64,000 nucleotides of DNA from Pseudofabraea citricarpa (Eukaryota; Ascomycota; Leotiomycetes; Helotiales; Dermateaceae), in assembly GCA_029641185.1 (NCBI GenBank), contig JAPWGK010000023.1, forward strand, positions 310,001 to 374,000, read 5' to 3'. Shown here one piece after another: positions 35,040 through 46,877 of the stretch. How positions within the stretch are numbered: the first letter of the stretch is position 1; each line of letters opens with the position of its first letter. The translations under genes and the position numbers were made by a program. The notes under the pieces are model-generated. The model saw only the letters and a program-made list of their open reading frames with translations, did no database searches and had not been told where the DNA came from.

Positions 35040-36242
35040 TTCGTTGCATAACAGATCTGTCATTCACTTTTCATATCAACCTGATTGCTAAACATATGTG
35101 TAATTCGTTGCGTTGCATGACGGAGCTACCATTCACTTTTCCTACTTGCTAGATATATCTTCAGATCTCGTTGCATGACGGACCTTCATTCACTATTGCA
35201 ATACCCATTGAATATAGTCGTAATTCGTTGCATGAAGGACCTGGAAACCAATATCTCTCGTCACTCTTTCATCTCTAGGTGTAGATTTTGTTACACGATA
35301 GACGAATTCTATCCAATGTTTATAATTTGAGATTTCGTTGCATGACGGACATGGCAACCAATGTTCACTTTTTATATCAATCTGATTACCGACTGCAATT
35401 ATAATTCGTTGCATGACGGACCAAATTCACTCTTCACTCTTCACTCTCTGCTCTTTATATATATACATATATATTCGTTGCATGACGGAGCCAAGTTCAA
35501 CCTTCACTTCCCACTCTTGATATATTCAATTCGTTGCACACCAGACTCAGATTCACTCGTTACTCTCTGCTCTATGTATATATAATTCGTTGCATGACGG
35601 ACCAGATTCACTTTCTCTTCTTACCCTCTTCATTCTTTTAATCCTAGTAATAGCTTTAATTCGTTGCATGCCGGACCTCAACTTCACCTTTCACTCCCTA
35701 GTAGTATTATTCGTTGCATGACGAACGAACCAGATTCACCTCTCACTCTTCCAATCCCTAGCAGTGGTGTCATAATTCGTTGCGTGACGGACCAGATTCA
35801 CATCTCACATCTCACTCCTTACTTTTAATACATATGTTCGTTGCGTGACGGACTCAGATTCACCTCTCACTCCTTTAATCCCTAATGTGTATATTCGTTG
35901 CATGACGGACCAGATTCACTTTTCACTCCTTTAATCCCTAATGTGTATATTCGTTGCATGACGGACCAGATTCACTTTTCACTCCTTTAATCCCTAATGT
36001 GTATATTCGTTGCATGACGGACCTCAAATTCACTCTTCACTCCTTTACTTCTCCAGCAGTGTAATATATAATTCGTTGCGTGACGGACTTCCAATTCACT
36101 CTTCACTCCTCTACTCTCCAGCAGTGTAATATATAATTCGTTGCGTGACGGACCAGATTCACCTCTCACTCCTTCAATCCCCACCCCACTACACATAGTA
36201 GACAAGCAATCAACCATCTAACAATTCGTTGTGTGAGGGACC
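35040..36242. repeat. Degenerate minisatellite of about 20 units with a conserved 18 bp core
   Basis: The core TTCGTTGCATGACGGACC (or its GCGTGACGG variant) starts at 35040, 35104, about 35167, 35224, 35286, 35334, 35405, 35474, 35530, 35586, 35660, 35710, 35776, 35837, 35894, 35950, 36006, 36072, 36137 and 36225. Spacing is 48-88 bp, mean about 62. Fillers are pyrimidine-rich (ATTCACNTTTCACTCC-like, often ending AATATATAA or GTGTATA). The units at 35894 and 35950 are identical over 56 bp, and 36006/36072 are nearly so; the left units are much more diverged. TGACGGA is intact in 13 of 20 cores. Confidence 0.9.
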
Positions 36243-36906
36243 ATTACATGATTATTGACACGAGTTACACACAGCCAAGTTACGAGATATCACTCACTAC
36301 AATTTATTTCGACATCCTAACATCTAATCTCCCTCCTCCACATCACCATCCATCCATCCACCCACAAGACTGATAATAAACAAGAGAGAGTGACACACAC
36401 ACACACACACAAACACACACATATATGACAGATCAGCACCAAGATACCCCAAAAAGGCAAAAAGAAGAAAAAGTAGATACAAGCATGAAGAGAAACCAGA
36501 GATATGGTAGCAGGCTGCTTGCTGTAAGGCATGATAGATATAGACAAAGACCCTAAAAGGTTTTCCTTTCCCCTTCTTTTTTTGATTTCCTCCCCCATCC
36601 CCCACCTCGCCAAACCATGCATTTTTACAAGAAAATTTTGAAAATCCAGAAACGCCAAGGCTATGCTAAATCTCACACTGTTTCCATGCAAAGGCCATTC
36701 CAAATATAGAATAAAAGGACAACCCCTCAGAGGATCTGGGCAGCAGTAGACAAAAGAAAATTTGCGAGCGTCGAAAGACGACAAAAAGTCAACGCAAACC
36801 ACCCGATGCAGACGCTTCCTACATATGCAATCCCTCCCAGCTTTTTTTTGTATTTACACTATCTACGAAAATAAATGCACTGTTGTGTTACTTGCCTGGT
36901 AGTGGT
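36243..36906. other. 3' flank of the SulP gene with CA microsatellite
   Basis: Contains a CA dinucleotide run at about 36392-36420 and the probable 3' UTR of the transporter. No gene seen. Confidence 0.55.
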
Positions 36907-39900
36907 TCAACCGGCAGTTGTCAAAACGTATGAGGTGATGGCGCTAAATCTCTCGCTGGTGAGTTTAAGAGAGATTCTCAAGAGTTCCTGAGCGACCTCT
37001 TTATCTGCTTTTTGCAGTTGGTCCCACTTCTCCCGATCCATCAGCCAAGCTACACAGTCGCGTTCTGCTACCACAGTTGCAGTCCGGTCTGTCTCAGAGA
37101 AGAAAGGTAGCTCGCCACATGTAGTACCTGCCACGATGCTCTCAAAGTATTGGCCTTGAGGCAATTCGTAATCGGCACGAAGAATTCCTTCTTCGAGTAA
37201 ATAGAAACCAGTGGCTAACTCGCCACGGCGGAAGAGGATTGAGCCAGCAGGAAACTCTTTGCGAACGAAGAATGGAACGGCGCGGAACCAGAAATCCTCA
37301 TTCATCTCAGTGAGATCATGGAAAGTTTGGAGGATGAGCCTCAAAGGCTCTTTGAAATTGGTGTAACGATTTTCTGGAGGACCCTCAGCTAGAGTAGCAG
37401 TAGCAGCCCTATGGAGATGTTGACGTCGGGGGGAACTGAACTGTACATCAATGCTATGTGAGCTATAGCGCTCGTTGCTGCGATCCGGTACGTCGATGGG
37501 TGCATTTCGTATAGCTGCGCGATCCTTGCTTGCGTAGTATGCTTTCAAAAGCTCATTCTCGCAGCTTTCGAGTGCAGAATTAAGATCAGGAAAGAATTTC
37601 ACTTCGTCGCCGTCATCGCTTGATTGACCCAGACCAACAGCTCGTAGACTCAAGCCTAGTGGTCCATTGGCATCCAAGCCACTCATGATTAAAGACACCC
37701 CCTTCTTGCTGCAAAGGCGATTCAACTTGCAGAATGACTCCCCAGCCGAATAATCAATTCCCGAAACGTGGTACAGATCAAAGATCAGGAATCGAACTGG
37801 GCGCTCGTCGAAATTGTCGTCTTTGATAAGGTCACGAATCCGTGCTTCGACGCTAACGATCGTGCCAAAGAATAGATACCCTGCAAGTTTAGTGACGTGG
37901 ATCTGCTGTCCAACCTCGCGAAGATATCGGTGCTGTGTAGGATTTCTGCGAACGGTAGAACCTGCAATTTCTCCGGAGTATGATGCTCGGACAGCTGCTG
38001 TTCTCGATGCTTGAACAACGAGTGATACTCCGGCTAAGCCAAGTCCGATGAAGATACCAACCACAAAGTCATAAAGACCCATGATGAGTACAATAGCAAT
38101 GACCTGAGGGCATCAGTATAAATCGCAGTATCAGGTGTGGCCAACTTACAGTTAAGAACTCGGAGGTCTTCAGTTTCTTCCGAGGATGAACAATAGCTTC
38201 ATTCAAAAGCTCAAATCCAAGAACAAATATGAGAACACCAACCATCATGACTGGGATGTAGCCGATGACAACCGGACCTATTAGAAGAACAGCAAAAGTG
38301 GCGAAGGCAAGCATGATACCAGCCAGACGAGAATTTCCACCGCTCTTGATAAACACAACGCTGTTCGTGTAGACTAAGTAGTTTTGAATGCTGCCAACAA
38401 AGCCAGAAATCATGTTTGAGAGTCCATGGGCAATAAGCTCATGGTCCAGATTCACGTTGTCCTCTTGCGTGGTATTCCCAAGAGCAGGTACATTTATGGG
38501 AACATGCAAAACTCCAAAGAACGTCAAGGCGAACATGGCGGGTATGGTCTCTGCCAATGCTCCCCAGTGGACTTTCTTAAAATCTGGAAACCATATTAGC
38601 AAGGCACACAAAACAGAGATGTTATGCATACCATATAATGTATAGAAATGCCACCAAGGCTCATTGACGTTCTTCGGTCCTTCGAATACCCAGCCGGATC
38701 TTCTCAGATTGGGTAGATTCAATGGATCGATGGCAAATACGAAGAAATAGAACACTGCGCAAACACTAAGTATGAAGCCCGGAAGATAGTATTTGTGATA
38801 CTTTGGGCTGATCTTTCCGTCTGTGAAATGAATGAAGATACCCAAGATCATTGGGATCAACCATAGTGGCAAGGTATCTGGTCGCATAAGCCGTTGCAAC
38901 GTCTCGAAGTCATAGTTCAAGCTGCCCTCAAGACGTGCAGATACTTCTAGTCCAGTAGCAACCAAAAACCAGCCGACTCCACCAATACATCCAATGAGGA
39001 TATGTCTTGGAATGAAACCGATGATATATCCAACTCGGAATACACCCATGAGCAAGAAAGCCAAGCCAGTGAAGACGGAGCTGATAGCGTAGGCAGTAAT
39101 GGTGGTACTGATAACCTCTTGCGGTTTGTCCGTGCCTACCACAGCCATGATCGTTGCAGCCATTCCGTGGAAGAAGGGGACAACCTCAATCTAGAAAATG
39201 TTAACGACCACTCATTTCTCATTTATCGTGAGGCTTACCATTTCTGATCCGATGCCGCCTTTGAAGATACTTCCACCACACGAAAAGACTAGTTGGGATA
39301 CGATACAGCTAACGTAGAACATGGAGATACCAGAAGGACCAAGATCTTCAAATATCTTCTCGCCCAGAGGAAATAGAATCAATCCTAAGGGGCACTGTCA
39401 GTATAAGCCATCGATCGTGTAACTGGGTTTCAAACCATAAGATAGAGCGTCCAAAACGTTCAACAGTAAACCTAAGATCACAGCTGGAAGTGCTTGCGTA
39501 GGTGCAATGACGGCATTGTCCCAGATAGCCTTGCGGTTCCAACTTTTCGGGTTAACAAGAGTATGTAAAATATGCCTGCCTTTCTCCTGGGGCCAGATGA
39601 ATGCGTTCTTTAGCTTTGGCCACGATGCTTTTCTTTGGAGATATTGTGCTTCTAGATCAGGTTGCCCGTGTATCCAGTCTGGATGATGGCTCTCAGCAGA
39701 AGCTTTGCCTAGAAGCGGGGTCCTCTCTGAAGAGTCCATTCTTACTCCAGCAGATGTAATAATTAGACGTCCTTGCTCCGAAGGTGTCGTGCTGCCAGCG
39801 TCTGAGGACTTGGTATCATCCTGTTCCCCTTCCCTCTCTGGCGGCGAAGTGCTCTGGGGAGAGCTCTTGAGCAAGTGGGCCAAGGCAGAGGTAGCAGGAG

Positions 39901-40442
39901 ACGACTTGACTGAAGTTGGTTCGGAGAGCTCGTGTATGGTTTCCTGCTGGCGATGTAGGTCACTGTCTCGAAAGGAACCTGATTCCCCATCGAATTGAAA
40001 CCCTAGGTTCGACTGGGTCGAGACCACCCGCTGCCGTGGAGGTGAAACGCTTCGATTGGAGCCGCGTTCGGAGAGAGCATATGATGCTAAGTCGGCTGTC
40101 TCCTCTCGGACACTGCGAGCAATTTCTGCACTGTCAATAGATCCTATGGAGGAGGTTAGCACCGAGAAGTTCCTGTCCATATCTATGTTCTCTGGGTTTA
40201 CCTAGATGGCGCTGGTGAGCAGCGTGTATAAAGGACCTTGTCGGCTCTCGTCTGCTGGTCAGCTGCGAATCAGAGCGGCCTCTGGTCCTGCGTGAGGTGT
40301 TGAAGTGATCTCCAATTGCGCCATTTGAGGTATTATCGGTGGAGCCATAGGAGCCGGGTATCAGTCTGGGACTCGAGTGGGAAGTAATAGACGGCGTCCG
40401 TTGTCTTGTGGAACCGAAGTCTGATGCTGCCGATGGTGCCAT
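36907..40442 (-). CDS. SulP-family transporter with STAS and cyclic-nucleotide-binding-fold domains (Vsb1/YGR125W type)
   Basis: Six exons (introns 40201-40144, 39435-39385, 39238-39191, 38631-38584, 38149-38104) give 1,094 residues. A Ser-rich cytosolic N-terminus (about 1-260) includes SSERTPLLGKA, a dileucine-like sorting signal. SulP membrane core spans about 290-730 (PAVILGLLLNVLDALSYG, FGVLHVPINVPALG, GSIQNYLVYTNSVVF). A STAS domain follows (about 755-890, with FLIFDLYHVSGIDYSAGE). Last comes a cNMP-binding-like beta-roll (about 960-1070: FPAGSILFRRGELATGFYLLEEG). In yeast, the protein with this architecture (Vsb1) sits in the vacuolar membrane and is needed to store basic amino acids. 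The function here is inferred by architecture; sulfate transport is less likely for this branch. Confidence 0.92.
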
Positions 40443-42681
40443 GTTCCCAGGCCAAACGTGCTGGCATACAATCGCAGATGACGGAGGGGATCTTGCTGGT
40501 CAGGCAGGGCGATGTTCTGTGCAGTGTGCTACCGTGCCTCCTGCGTCCTTCCAGCACACGATACCGTTGTGTATCCCAAACAACCCAGAAAACGCGCGAA
40601 GATGCAGAAGTGCAGAATGACGAATAAATTTACCAGGAAGCGAAAGATTGTCGGGTCCAGTGAGTCGCCTGGCAGGGGAGCCGGACCGAGACTGGCTGGA
40701 GAGGGGAGACGAGGGGACGAGGGGGACGACCTTGAAAGTTTGATTAGGTGACGACGGGCTATTGGTGCTGGTGCTGGCGCTGGCGTTGGCGTTGGCGTGG
40801 TAAAGGGGCAATCCAAGAGGGAAGAATGAACTGGGGGATCAAAGTATGGAGCATGGACAGGAACGTTGAGGAAGCTTGAGTGTTTTTTCCCCTTCTCATT
40901 CTTCATGATTGCGAACTTACTCTATTACTAGTAGTAGTAGAGTAGATTAACTGGTGCTGGTGCTGGTCTGTCTGGTCTGGCTGGTCTGGCTCGTCTGGCG
41001 TTATGATTGGCGTTGGCGGTTGTCGGTCGGGACTTTCCAAGGTTCGTCGCTGGAGCTGCGTGACTGGCTGCAGTAGCGGGGCCAAGTGGGGTCGTTGGCA
41101 ACGGGAGAGCTGGTGATTCGCTGAAGCAGGAAGAAAAATAATCCCCGCAGCATGCAGAAGGCAGAATGCATTTCTGGGCTTTTCCAGCTTTTCAGCATGC
41201 GCAGGCGCAGGCGCCACCAGCTGGTCCCGCCCCCCAAACACCATTTTAACTGATGGACAGGACAGGACAGGACAGGACAGGGGACACAGGGACTCGCTTT
41301 TTTCTCTCTTTCTTCTCACCTTATGCACCTACGCTATCATATCTTGTGACTTTCGGGCCAGCAGTACTGACTGTACTGTCAAACACCCCAGATCTCCTAA
41401 CTCAAAGCCGATATCACGCCATGGCCCACCCGAAGCCCGCATCCCAATTAAGTTTCGTCTTGTCATAATACTGCACTGCTACTAATCAGACACCTTCATC
41501 CAGCCTTGGACCGAGCCTCACCACTACCCACCTACCACCTATCACCTACTACTTTCCAAGACTGAATCTGAAGGCTTCCTCGTTCCGGATCCCGCGACCT
41601 TGATGATGGAGTCAAGTCGCATCAGCGGCGATCCTTTTGCGGAGCCCCTCTCACTGCTCTCCATGCTCTCCATGCTAGATGCTGATTCAGTCGCGAGAGG
41701 GGTAGCTCTGTGATTTGCGGCCCAGGTCGAGTACAGAGTTTTTGAGCCATCTGCACATGTCTGGCGGCTGACGTTTCTATGGTGCCAGATCGTTTACGGA
41801 ACACGCAATTGTCCCCCCTGGGTCGAGGAGAAACAAGTACCGATCACAGTGCATGCATGCTTATATGCGGGGTTCTCGAGTCCAGCACACGCACGTCGCA
41901 CGCACGAGCATCCCTACAAGTCGGAAATGTCTTCCGGACTCAAGATGCTTCGCCCACAATAATAATAATAATAATGCAGAGAGACATGACTTCTCTGTGA
42001 ATCCGATTCTTGCTAGCTCCCGTGCCAGAGCCTGCCGAGTCCACATCCTCGCATCATCTCCATCAGCGGACATAGCCGCATGAGCATCTCCACTGATACG
42101 GCGATTTGCTCTTGTCATGTTGTTTACGTGCAGCGTCTCGGAAAACATCCGACCTTCTTTCTCTGTCCCTCTTCTTTTTGCACAACGTCAGGTCAGTTGC
42201 CAAGCTGTGGGGTATGCGGCACAGAGCTATCTCGATGCTCTCTCTCTTGATTTCTCAACAGGTCATGCTGGCATAGAACCACAGATGTCCCCGCACGAAG
42301 AATACTGGATGGCGGTCTCTCTGATAGCTATTTTGATCTGAGCATCATAGCCTGGCGTGATTTCAAGTGATGACAATCTCAGCAATGAGAATCCGGGAAA
42401 GAAAGTATCACGTATTCGTAAGGACCCGAGTCAAGCATTCTCGAATAAGTCGAGTCATCTTTTGGTAGGGAAATTGAGTTGTCATCGAGTAGATCGGCTA
42501 ATTTCTTTTCCTGCCACATGATGGTGCCAGCCTCAGGTAGCACCAAATATCTCTATTAGGTTACCCTTCAAGGTTTATACTTGCTGCAATGCTACAACGT
42601 TTCGTTGTCGTTTCCCCATTCGGAAAATAACCACAACTCAGGGGTATCAAAAATCGATTCTGTGTTATTCTGGCCTTGTTG
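40443..42681. other. Gene-free region upstream of the SulP gene
   Basis: SulP promoter or leader and the 3' flank of the Zn2Cys6 gene. Minus-strand frames at 40529-41328 are Pro/Thr/Ser-rich readings of simple sequence (GGTGCTGG and GGCGTT runs at 40755-40800) and are not supported as genes. An AAT run lies near 41961. Confidence 0.55.
41256..41280. repeat. GACAG pentamer tandem repeat
   Basis: Five consecutive GACAG units in the region upstream of the SulP transporter. Confidence 0.9.
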
Positions 42682-44883
42682 TTAGCCTTTGGGGACCTCC
42701 CTGCGGTTTGCACAACTCACCAAGAACTCCCATGAGAATTCATCTGCGTCGGCTACCGGTGTTGCCGCCGTAGACATGTCGGAAACTTTGCGTTTCAATA
42801 TCTCATGCGCAAGTTCCACGGCCTCCTTCGCGGTTGCTTGTATGGCCTCTTTTACTGGTTTGCCATTCTCCAATGCATCGATATGCGCCTTGGCAACAGA
42901 CAACCAAAGGTATCCTTGCACATTCGTTTCTCCGTACTCCACACGCCGTCGTGCAAGATCAACAAGTTCTGCCATGGTTTTATGGAGAAGCTCGCGCGAA
43001 AGCGGGGATTCTTCTTGGATTTGTTTATAGTTCTCAAGACAGATTGTCATGGCCCCGAGAACCATGATCATGCGAAAAACCCCACCTGCGCGATGTTTGA
43101 GGAGTGTGTAGTATTCGTCTTCGTTCTCTATTGTAGGAGAGGATGATATAGAGTTCTTGGTGTATCCACACATGGTTAATACTGCGTCAAGAGACACTTT
43201 ACGGGAAAAGTAGTACCGTGGATCCGACGTTGCCAACAGAGTAAATGGAAGGTGAAGGGCGAGCAAAAACCTCCGTGTCATTACATCCGCAAAGCTTTTA
43301 TGAAATTCTGTTGGTGTGCTAATGCTGCCTGGGAATACATGATAGCCGTTGAGAAGAAGACTTTGCGCGCGCAGTTGAGCTGTAAGTGATCTTCCCAGCT
43401 CGATGACCTCTTCGTACGTGAGGTCATTTCTGAAACCATTCAAAAGCGAAGTAATAGAGATTCGTGTTTGTAAAGAGCGAGTCAGTGCTAATTGTGTCGA
43501 CATCTGTGTGTATACGTCTTCGGGTTTTGCTACTGGGATCTCCTTTGTGTTCTCGTTGATTTGGTGATCATCGATGTTGGAAGGAAGAGCAGTATCGAAA
43601 TCGTTGAATGATATCAATGGTGGCATGCCACTATCAAAAGCATATTGTACACAAAGCTCTAGAATTGTCCACCAAAGCCGACGTCTCATCTCGGCTTGGA
43701 AGACTGGCATCCTTGGAAAATATTTTGGATCGCGGTGGACTCCTATGTTCATGGCTAGCCTGAGGAGATACCCTGCCGAGATCCAATTCAAATCATCGCC
43801 TGCGAAAGTGGTTTGTTTGGCGATTAACAACAAGCAATGAATCTGGACGCCAGAAATATTGAGTCGTCCTTTTTCATTGGGTCCGCTAAGGAACGACCGA
43901 GCTGCTTGTATCCAGCCAGGCGTCAAAGATCGTAGTGATTCATCCTTGTGGAAGCACGTCCCAATGCTCATTACAAGGAGAAGTTTCACGATGAACATAG
44001 GATTCGCTGTTGTAGGACTACTCCAGTATTGTGTATACTCGCGGAAGAAAGAAGGCACATGAAGGATACGATAAGCAGACTCGAGTGTCCAAAAGTAAAG
44101 CTGGACAAGCTGATCTGCTGTTTCTCGGCTCGGAACATGCGATAGCAATGGCGAAGCGTCTAATGGTGAGGAACGAGACGATTTTGTGATTCTGGCTAAG
44201 GCCTTACACTCCTTGAGAACACTTTCAACCTCCTCAAAAGAAACGATGAATTGCCTCAGGTTGATGAGTTTGTCGTACTAATGGACTTGGGTTAGCTATG
44301 ACTTATCAAGAATCAGGAATCGTACCTGTTCATAAGCATTTATCCAGTGGCTTTGCCCAAAGAGTCGTCCTTTGGAGATGCTCCCCCTAACAAATGCGGT
44401 CGCATCAAGTTTATTTTTGTCTTGAGGCAACTGTCCTGTTTCTTGTTGGACCCTGGATAATTGATCTTCGAGGTCATGCACACGGGTCAAGAGGGTTTTA
44501 TAAGGAATTCGTATTCTATCAGCAACAGTTATATTCGATGGCTTCGGTGAGCCACTTGGATTGGCATCTGTGGAAGTGAAAATTGATACAGGATCTGATT
44601 GGATAAAGCGAGCTGCAACAGCACTGGCAAGAAAGTTGTTAGATTCTCCGGTCTGAGATGGAGTTTGAACTGATGCAGCAACAGAAGTATTCGGCGGCGT
44701 TGCTGGCTTCTTCCTGGTCGGGCCATCATCTGATGCATATTCACAATACTGACTTTTGAAATTGGTACATTGCGAGCATGGTGTCTGACGATCACATTTG
44801 ATCTTCCTTCGACGGCACGCAATGCACGATACGGCTGGACGGCGTCTCTTCCGGGGTTGAGTCAATTGCGCATTCTGGTCCAT
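42682..44883 (-). CDS. Zn(II)2Cys6 fungal transcription factor
   Basis: Two exons split by a 48 nt intron (44325-44278) give 717 residues. The N-terminus is basic (RKRRRP) and carries the binuclear cluster C20-x2-C-x6-C-x5-C-x2-C-x7-C47. A linker with a coiled-coil-like segment (TRVHDLEDQLSRVQQ, about 140-155) may mediate dimerisation. The fungal-specific regulatory domain follows (about 240-500: FFREYTQYW, CLLLIAKQTTF, GYLLRLAMNIGVHRDP, EMRRRLWWTILELC). The start is the first true ATG; the frame is open further upstream only through a TTG. It is divergent from an MFS transporter gene 576 bp away, a layout common for a regulator and its target. Target genes are unknown. Confidence 0.92.
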
Positions 44884-45459
44884 GTTGCACAAAGGTTACT
44901 GATTCGGCTCGCCGATGCCAATCTGACTTCTGGGCGTAGCAGGGTGGGGGGGTGCTCTGAGCGGATTTTGAATCACCTGAACGTATCTTTCGGCCTTCTG
45001 TGATTGTGAGTAAGATTCGGCGACCCGATGTGGCAGAGGTTATATTTGTCAAACGGGATATTCATGGATTTAATAGGAAGAGGAAGTGGAGAGTCGTCAG
45101 GCCGTGGCCCGTGGGAAGCACGTCCGTGAGATTCTCCGCCCGCACGTGTAAAGCCGGCTGTGTCCAATCATAGCCTCTTGTCGCGTCTGAGAACTGCCAT
45201 TCCGGTCCGTGTCGACCCCCAAATCCCTTTTCCGGGGATAGGCTTCAGCTGTGCCGCCTCTGCAAGAATGCCATCTAAATAAGTATAAATTTCCTGACTC
45301 TTCCATGAGGTGTCAATTATCTTTCGTTGCACTTGAACTTTATCTTCTCGGTTTCTACTTCTCCTTTTCATTCTACTGATTTATTCTCCTTATGACATAC
45401 TGCATTTCGTAAATCACTTCGTTGTTTAAGCGACCAATATTCCGTACGCCATCGCTATT
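44884..45459. promoter_or_regulatory. Divergent promoter shared by the Zn2Cys6 regulator and MFS transporter genes
   Basis: A 576 bp divergent gap. CACGTG occurs at 45143-45148. CCGG-containing stretches (near 45201 and 45231) could hold Zn2Cys6 half-sites, but no clean CGG/CCG palindrome stands out. The last 150 bp before the ATG at 45460 is C/T-rich. Confidence 0.5.
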
Positions 45460-46877
45460 ATGGCCTCAAAACAAGAACAAGATGCTGTAATGGCAGACGA
45501 AAGTCAAAATAACCAGAGCGAATCACCTGTGCCAAGCCTGAAAGATAAATCTTCTACTGTCGAAAAGGTCGGAGAAACAACTTTTCCCGAAGGAGGAGCA
45601 AGGGCATGGTCAGTGGCGGCTGGTACAGCCGGGGTGCTCTTCTGTAATTTTGGATACGTGAATGCTTTCGGGTACGTATAGTCCTCGTATGGCGATATTC
45701 AAGTTCTCTAATTTTGCTATAGAGTATATCAGGAATACTATGTATCTCATCAGCTTCAAGACCGCACCCCTTCTGACGTCTCCTGGATCGGCTCACTTCA
45801 GGCATTTTCCTTGTTTGGAGGAGCGTTGTTTGGTGGTCCGTTATTTGATCGATATGGAGGCAAGGTATGTATAGCATCAATCTTCGAGAAGAGAGCTAGG
45901 CTAACTTCATAACCCAGGTGATCTGGCCTGCTGCAACGGCTTATATCTTCTCGGTGTTCATGACAAGTATCTGCAAGACATACTATCAGTTCATGCTAGC
46001 TCAAGGGATACTCGGTGGTATCTCAGCGGGTATGACCATGGCACCAGCCATGGCTGCCACCGGCCAATACTTCAACAAGAACCGCGGAGCAGCCATGGGT
46101 CTTGCTATAGCAGGATCATCGGTTGGAGGCGTCGTCTTTCCCATCGCTCTGAGCAAAATGCTGTACAATCCCAAGCTCAGCTTCGGCTGGTCCGTTCGAA
46201 TCTGCGGCTTTCTGATCCTCACCGTTCTCCTGATTTCATGCACAGCCATCCGAGCACGTCTGCCGCCTCGCAAGGGAACCTTCTTCCTGCCGGCCGCATT
46301 CAAGAACTACCAGTTCCTGAGCATCGTCGGCGCGACGTTCCTGTCCATGCTAGGGGTCTTCATCCCCATATTCTACCTCCCATCATATGCCGTCTCCTAC
46401 GGCATGAGCCCCGAGCTGGCCTCCAACCTCGTAGCCATCCTCAACGGCGCATCCTTCTTCGGCCGCGTGGTCCCCGGGATCCTAGCCGACCGCGTCGGTC
46501 GCCTCAATGCACTCTGCGCCGCCTCGCTCAGCACGGGCATCCTGATCCTGTGCTGGCAGGAGACGCACAGCAACGCTTCCATCATCGTCTTTGCGGCCCT
46601 CTACGGCTTCTGCTCGGGCGCCATCGTCTCCCTCATGTCGGTCGCTTTCTCGCAGGTCCCTAACGACCCGCGCGAGATCGGCACCTACATGGGTATGGGC
46701 ATGTGCATCTCGGCCATCGCAGTCCTCGTCGGTCCCCCTATTAACGGCGCCCTGCTCAAGACGTATGGTGGCTTCCAGCAGGTGTCTATCTTCAGCGGCG
46801 TCGTGGTCCTTGCTGGTGGGTTTGCCGTCTTGTTTGCTAAACATGCCAGTGGGAAGGGCGTCTGGGGGAGGGCGTAG
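45460..46877 (+). CDS. MFS transporter, monocarboxylate/riboflavin (MCT/Mch) type
   Basis: Three exons (introns 45672-45722 and 45865-45917) give 437 residues. A polar N-terminus of about 45 residues precedes FPEGGARAWSVAAG, the usual entry to TM1 in fungal MCT-like proteins. Then come VSWIGSLQAFSLFGGALFGG, GPLFDRYGGK (the conserved loop 2-3 motif) and GQYFNKNRGAAMGLAIAGSS. The second half has FFGRVVPGILADRVGR. Twelve membrane segments fit the length. Family members carry monocarboxylates, riboflavin or secondary metabolites across the plasma membrane; the substrate is unknown. It is probably controlled by the divergent Zn2Cys6 regulator. The third exon is GC-rich compared with its surroundings. 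Confidence 0.9.

Noticed and set aside
35040..36242. CRISPR array
   Set aside because: Repeat and spacer lengths vary, the cores are degenerate, fillers are related to each other and the host is a eukaryote with no cas genes. It is a minisatellite.
40529..41328. Minus-strand Pro/Ser/Thr-rich frames upstream of the SulP gene
   Set aside because: They read simple GGTGCTGG-type sequence; no start context, splice continuity or known motif.
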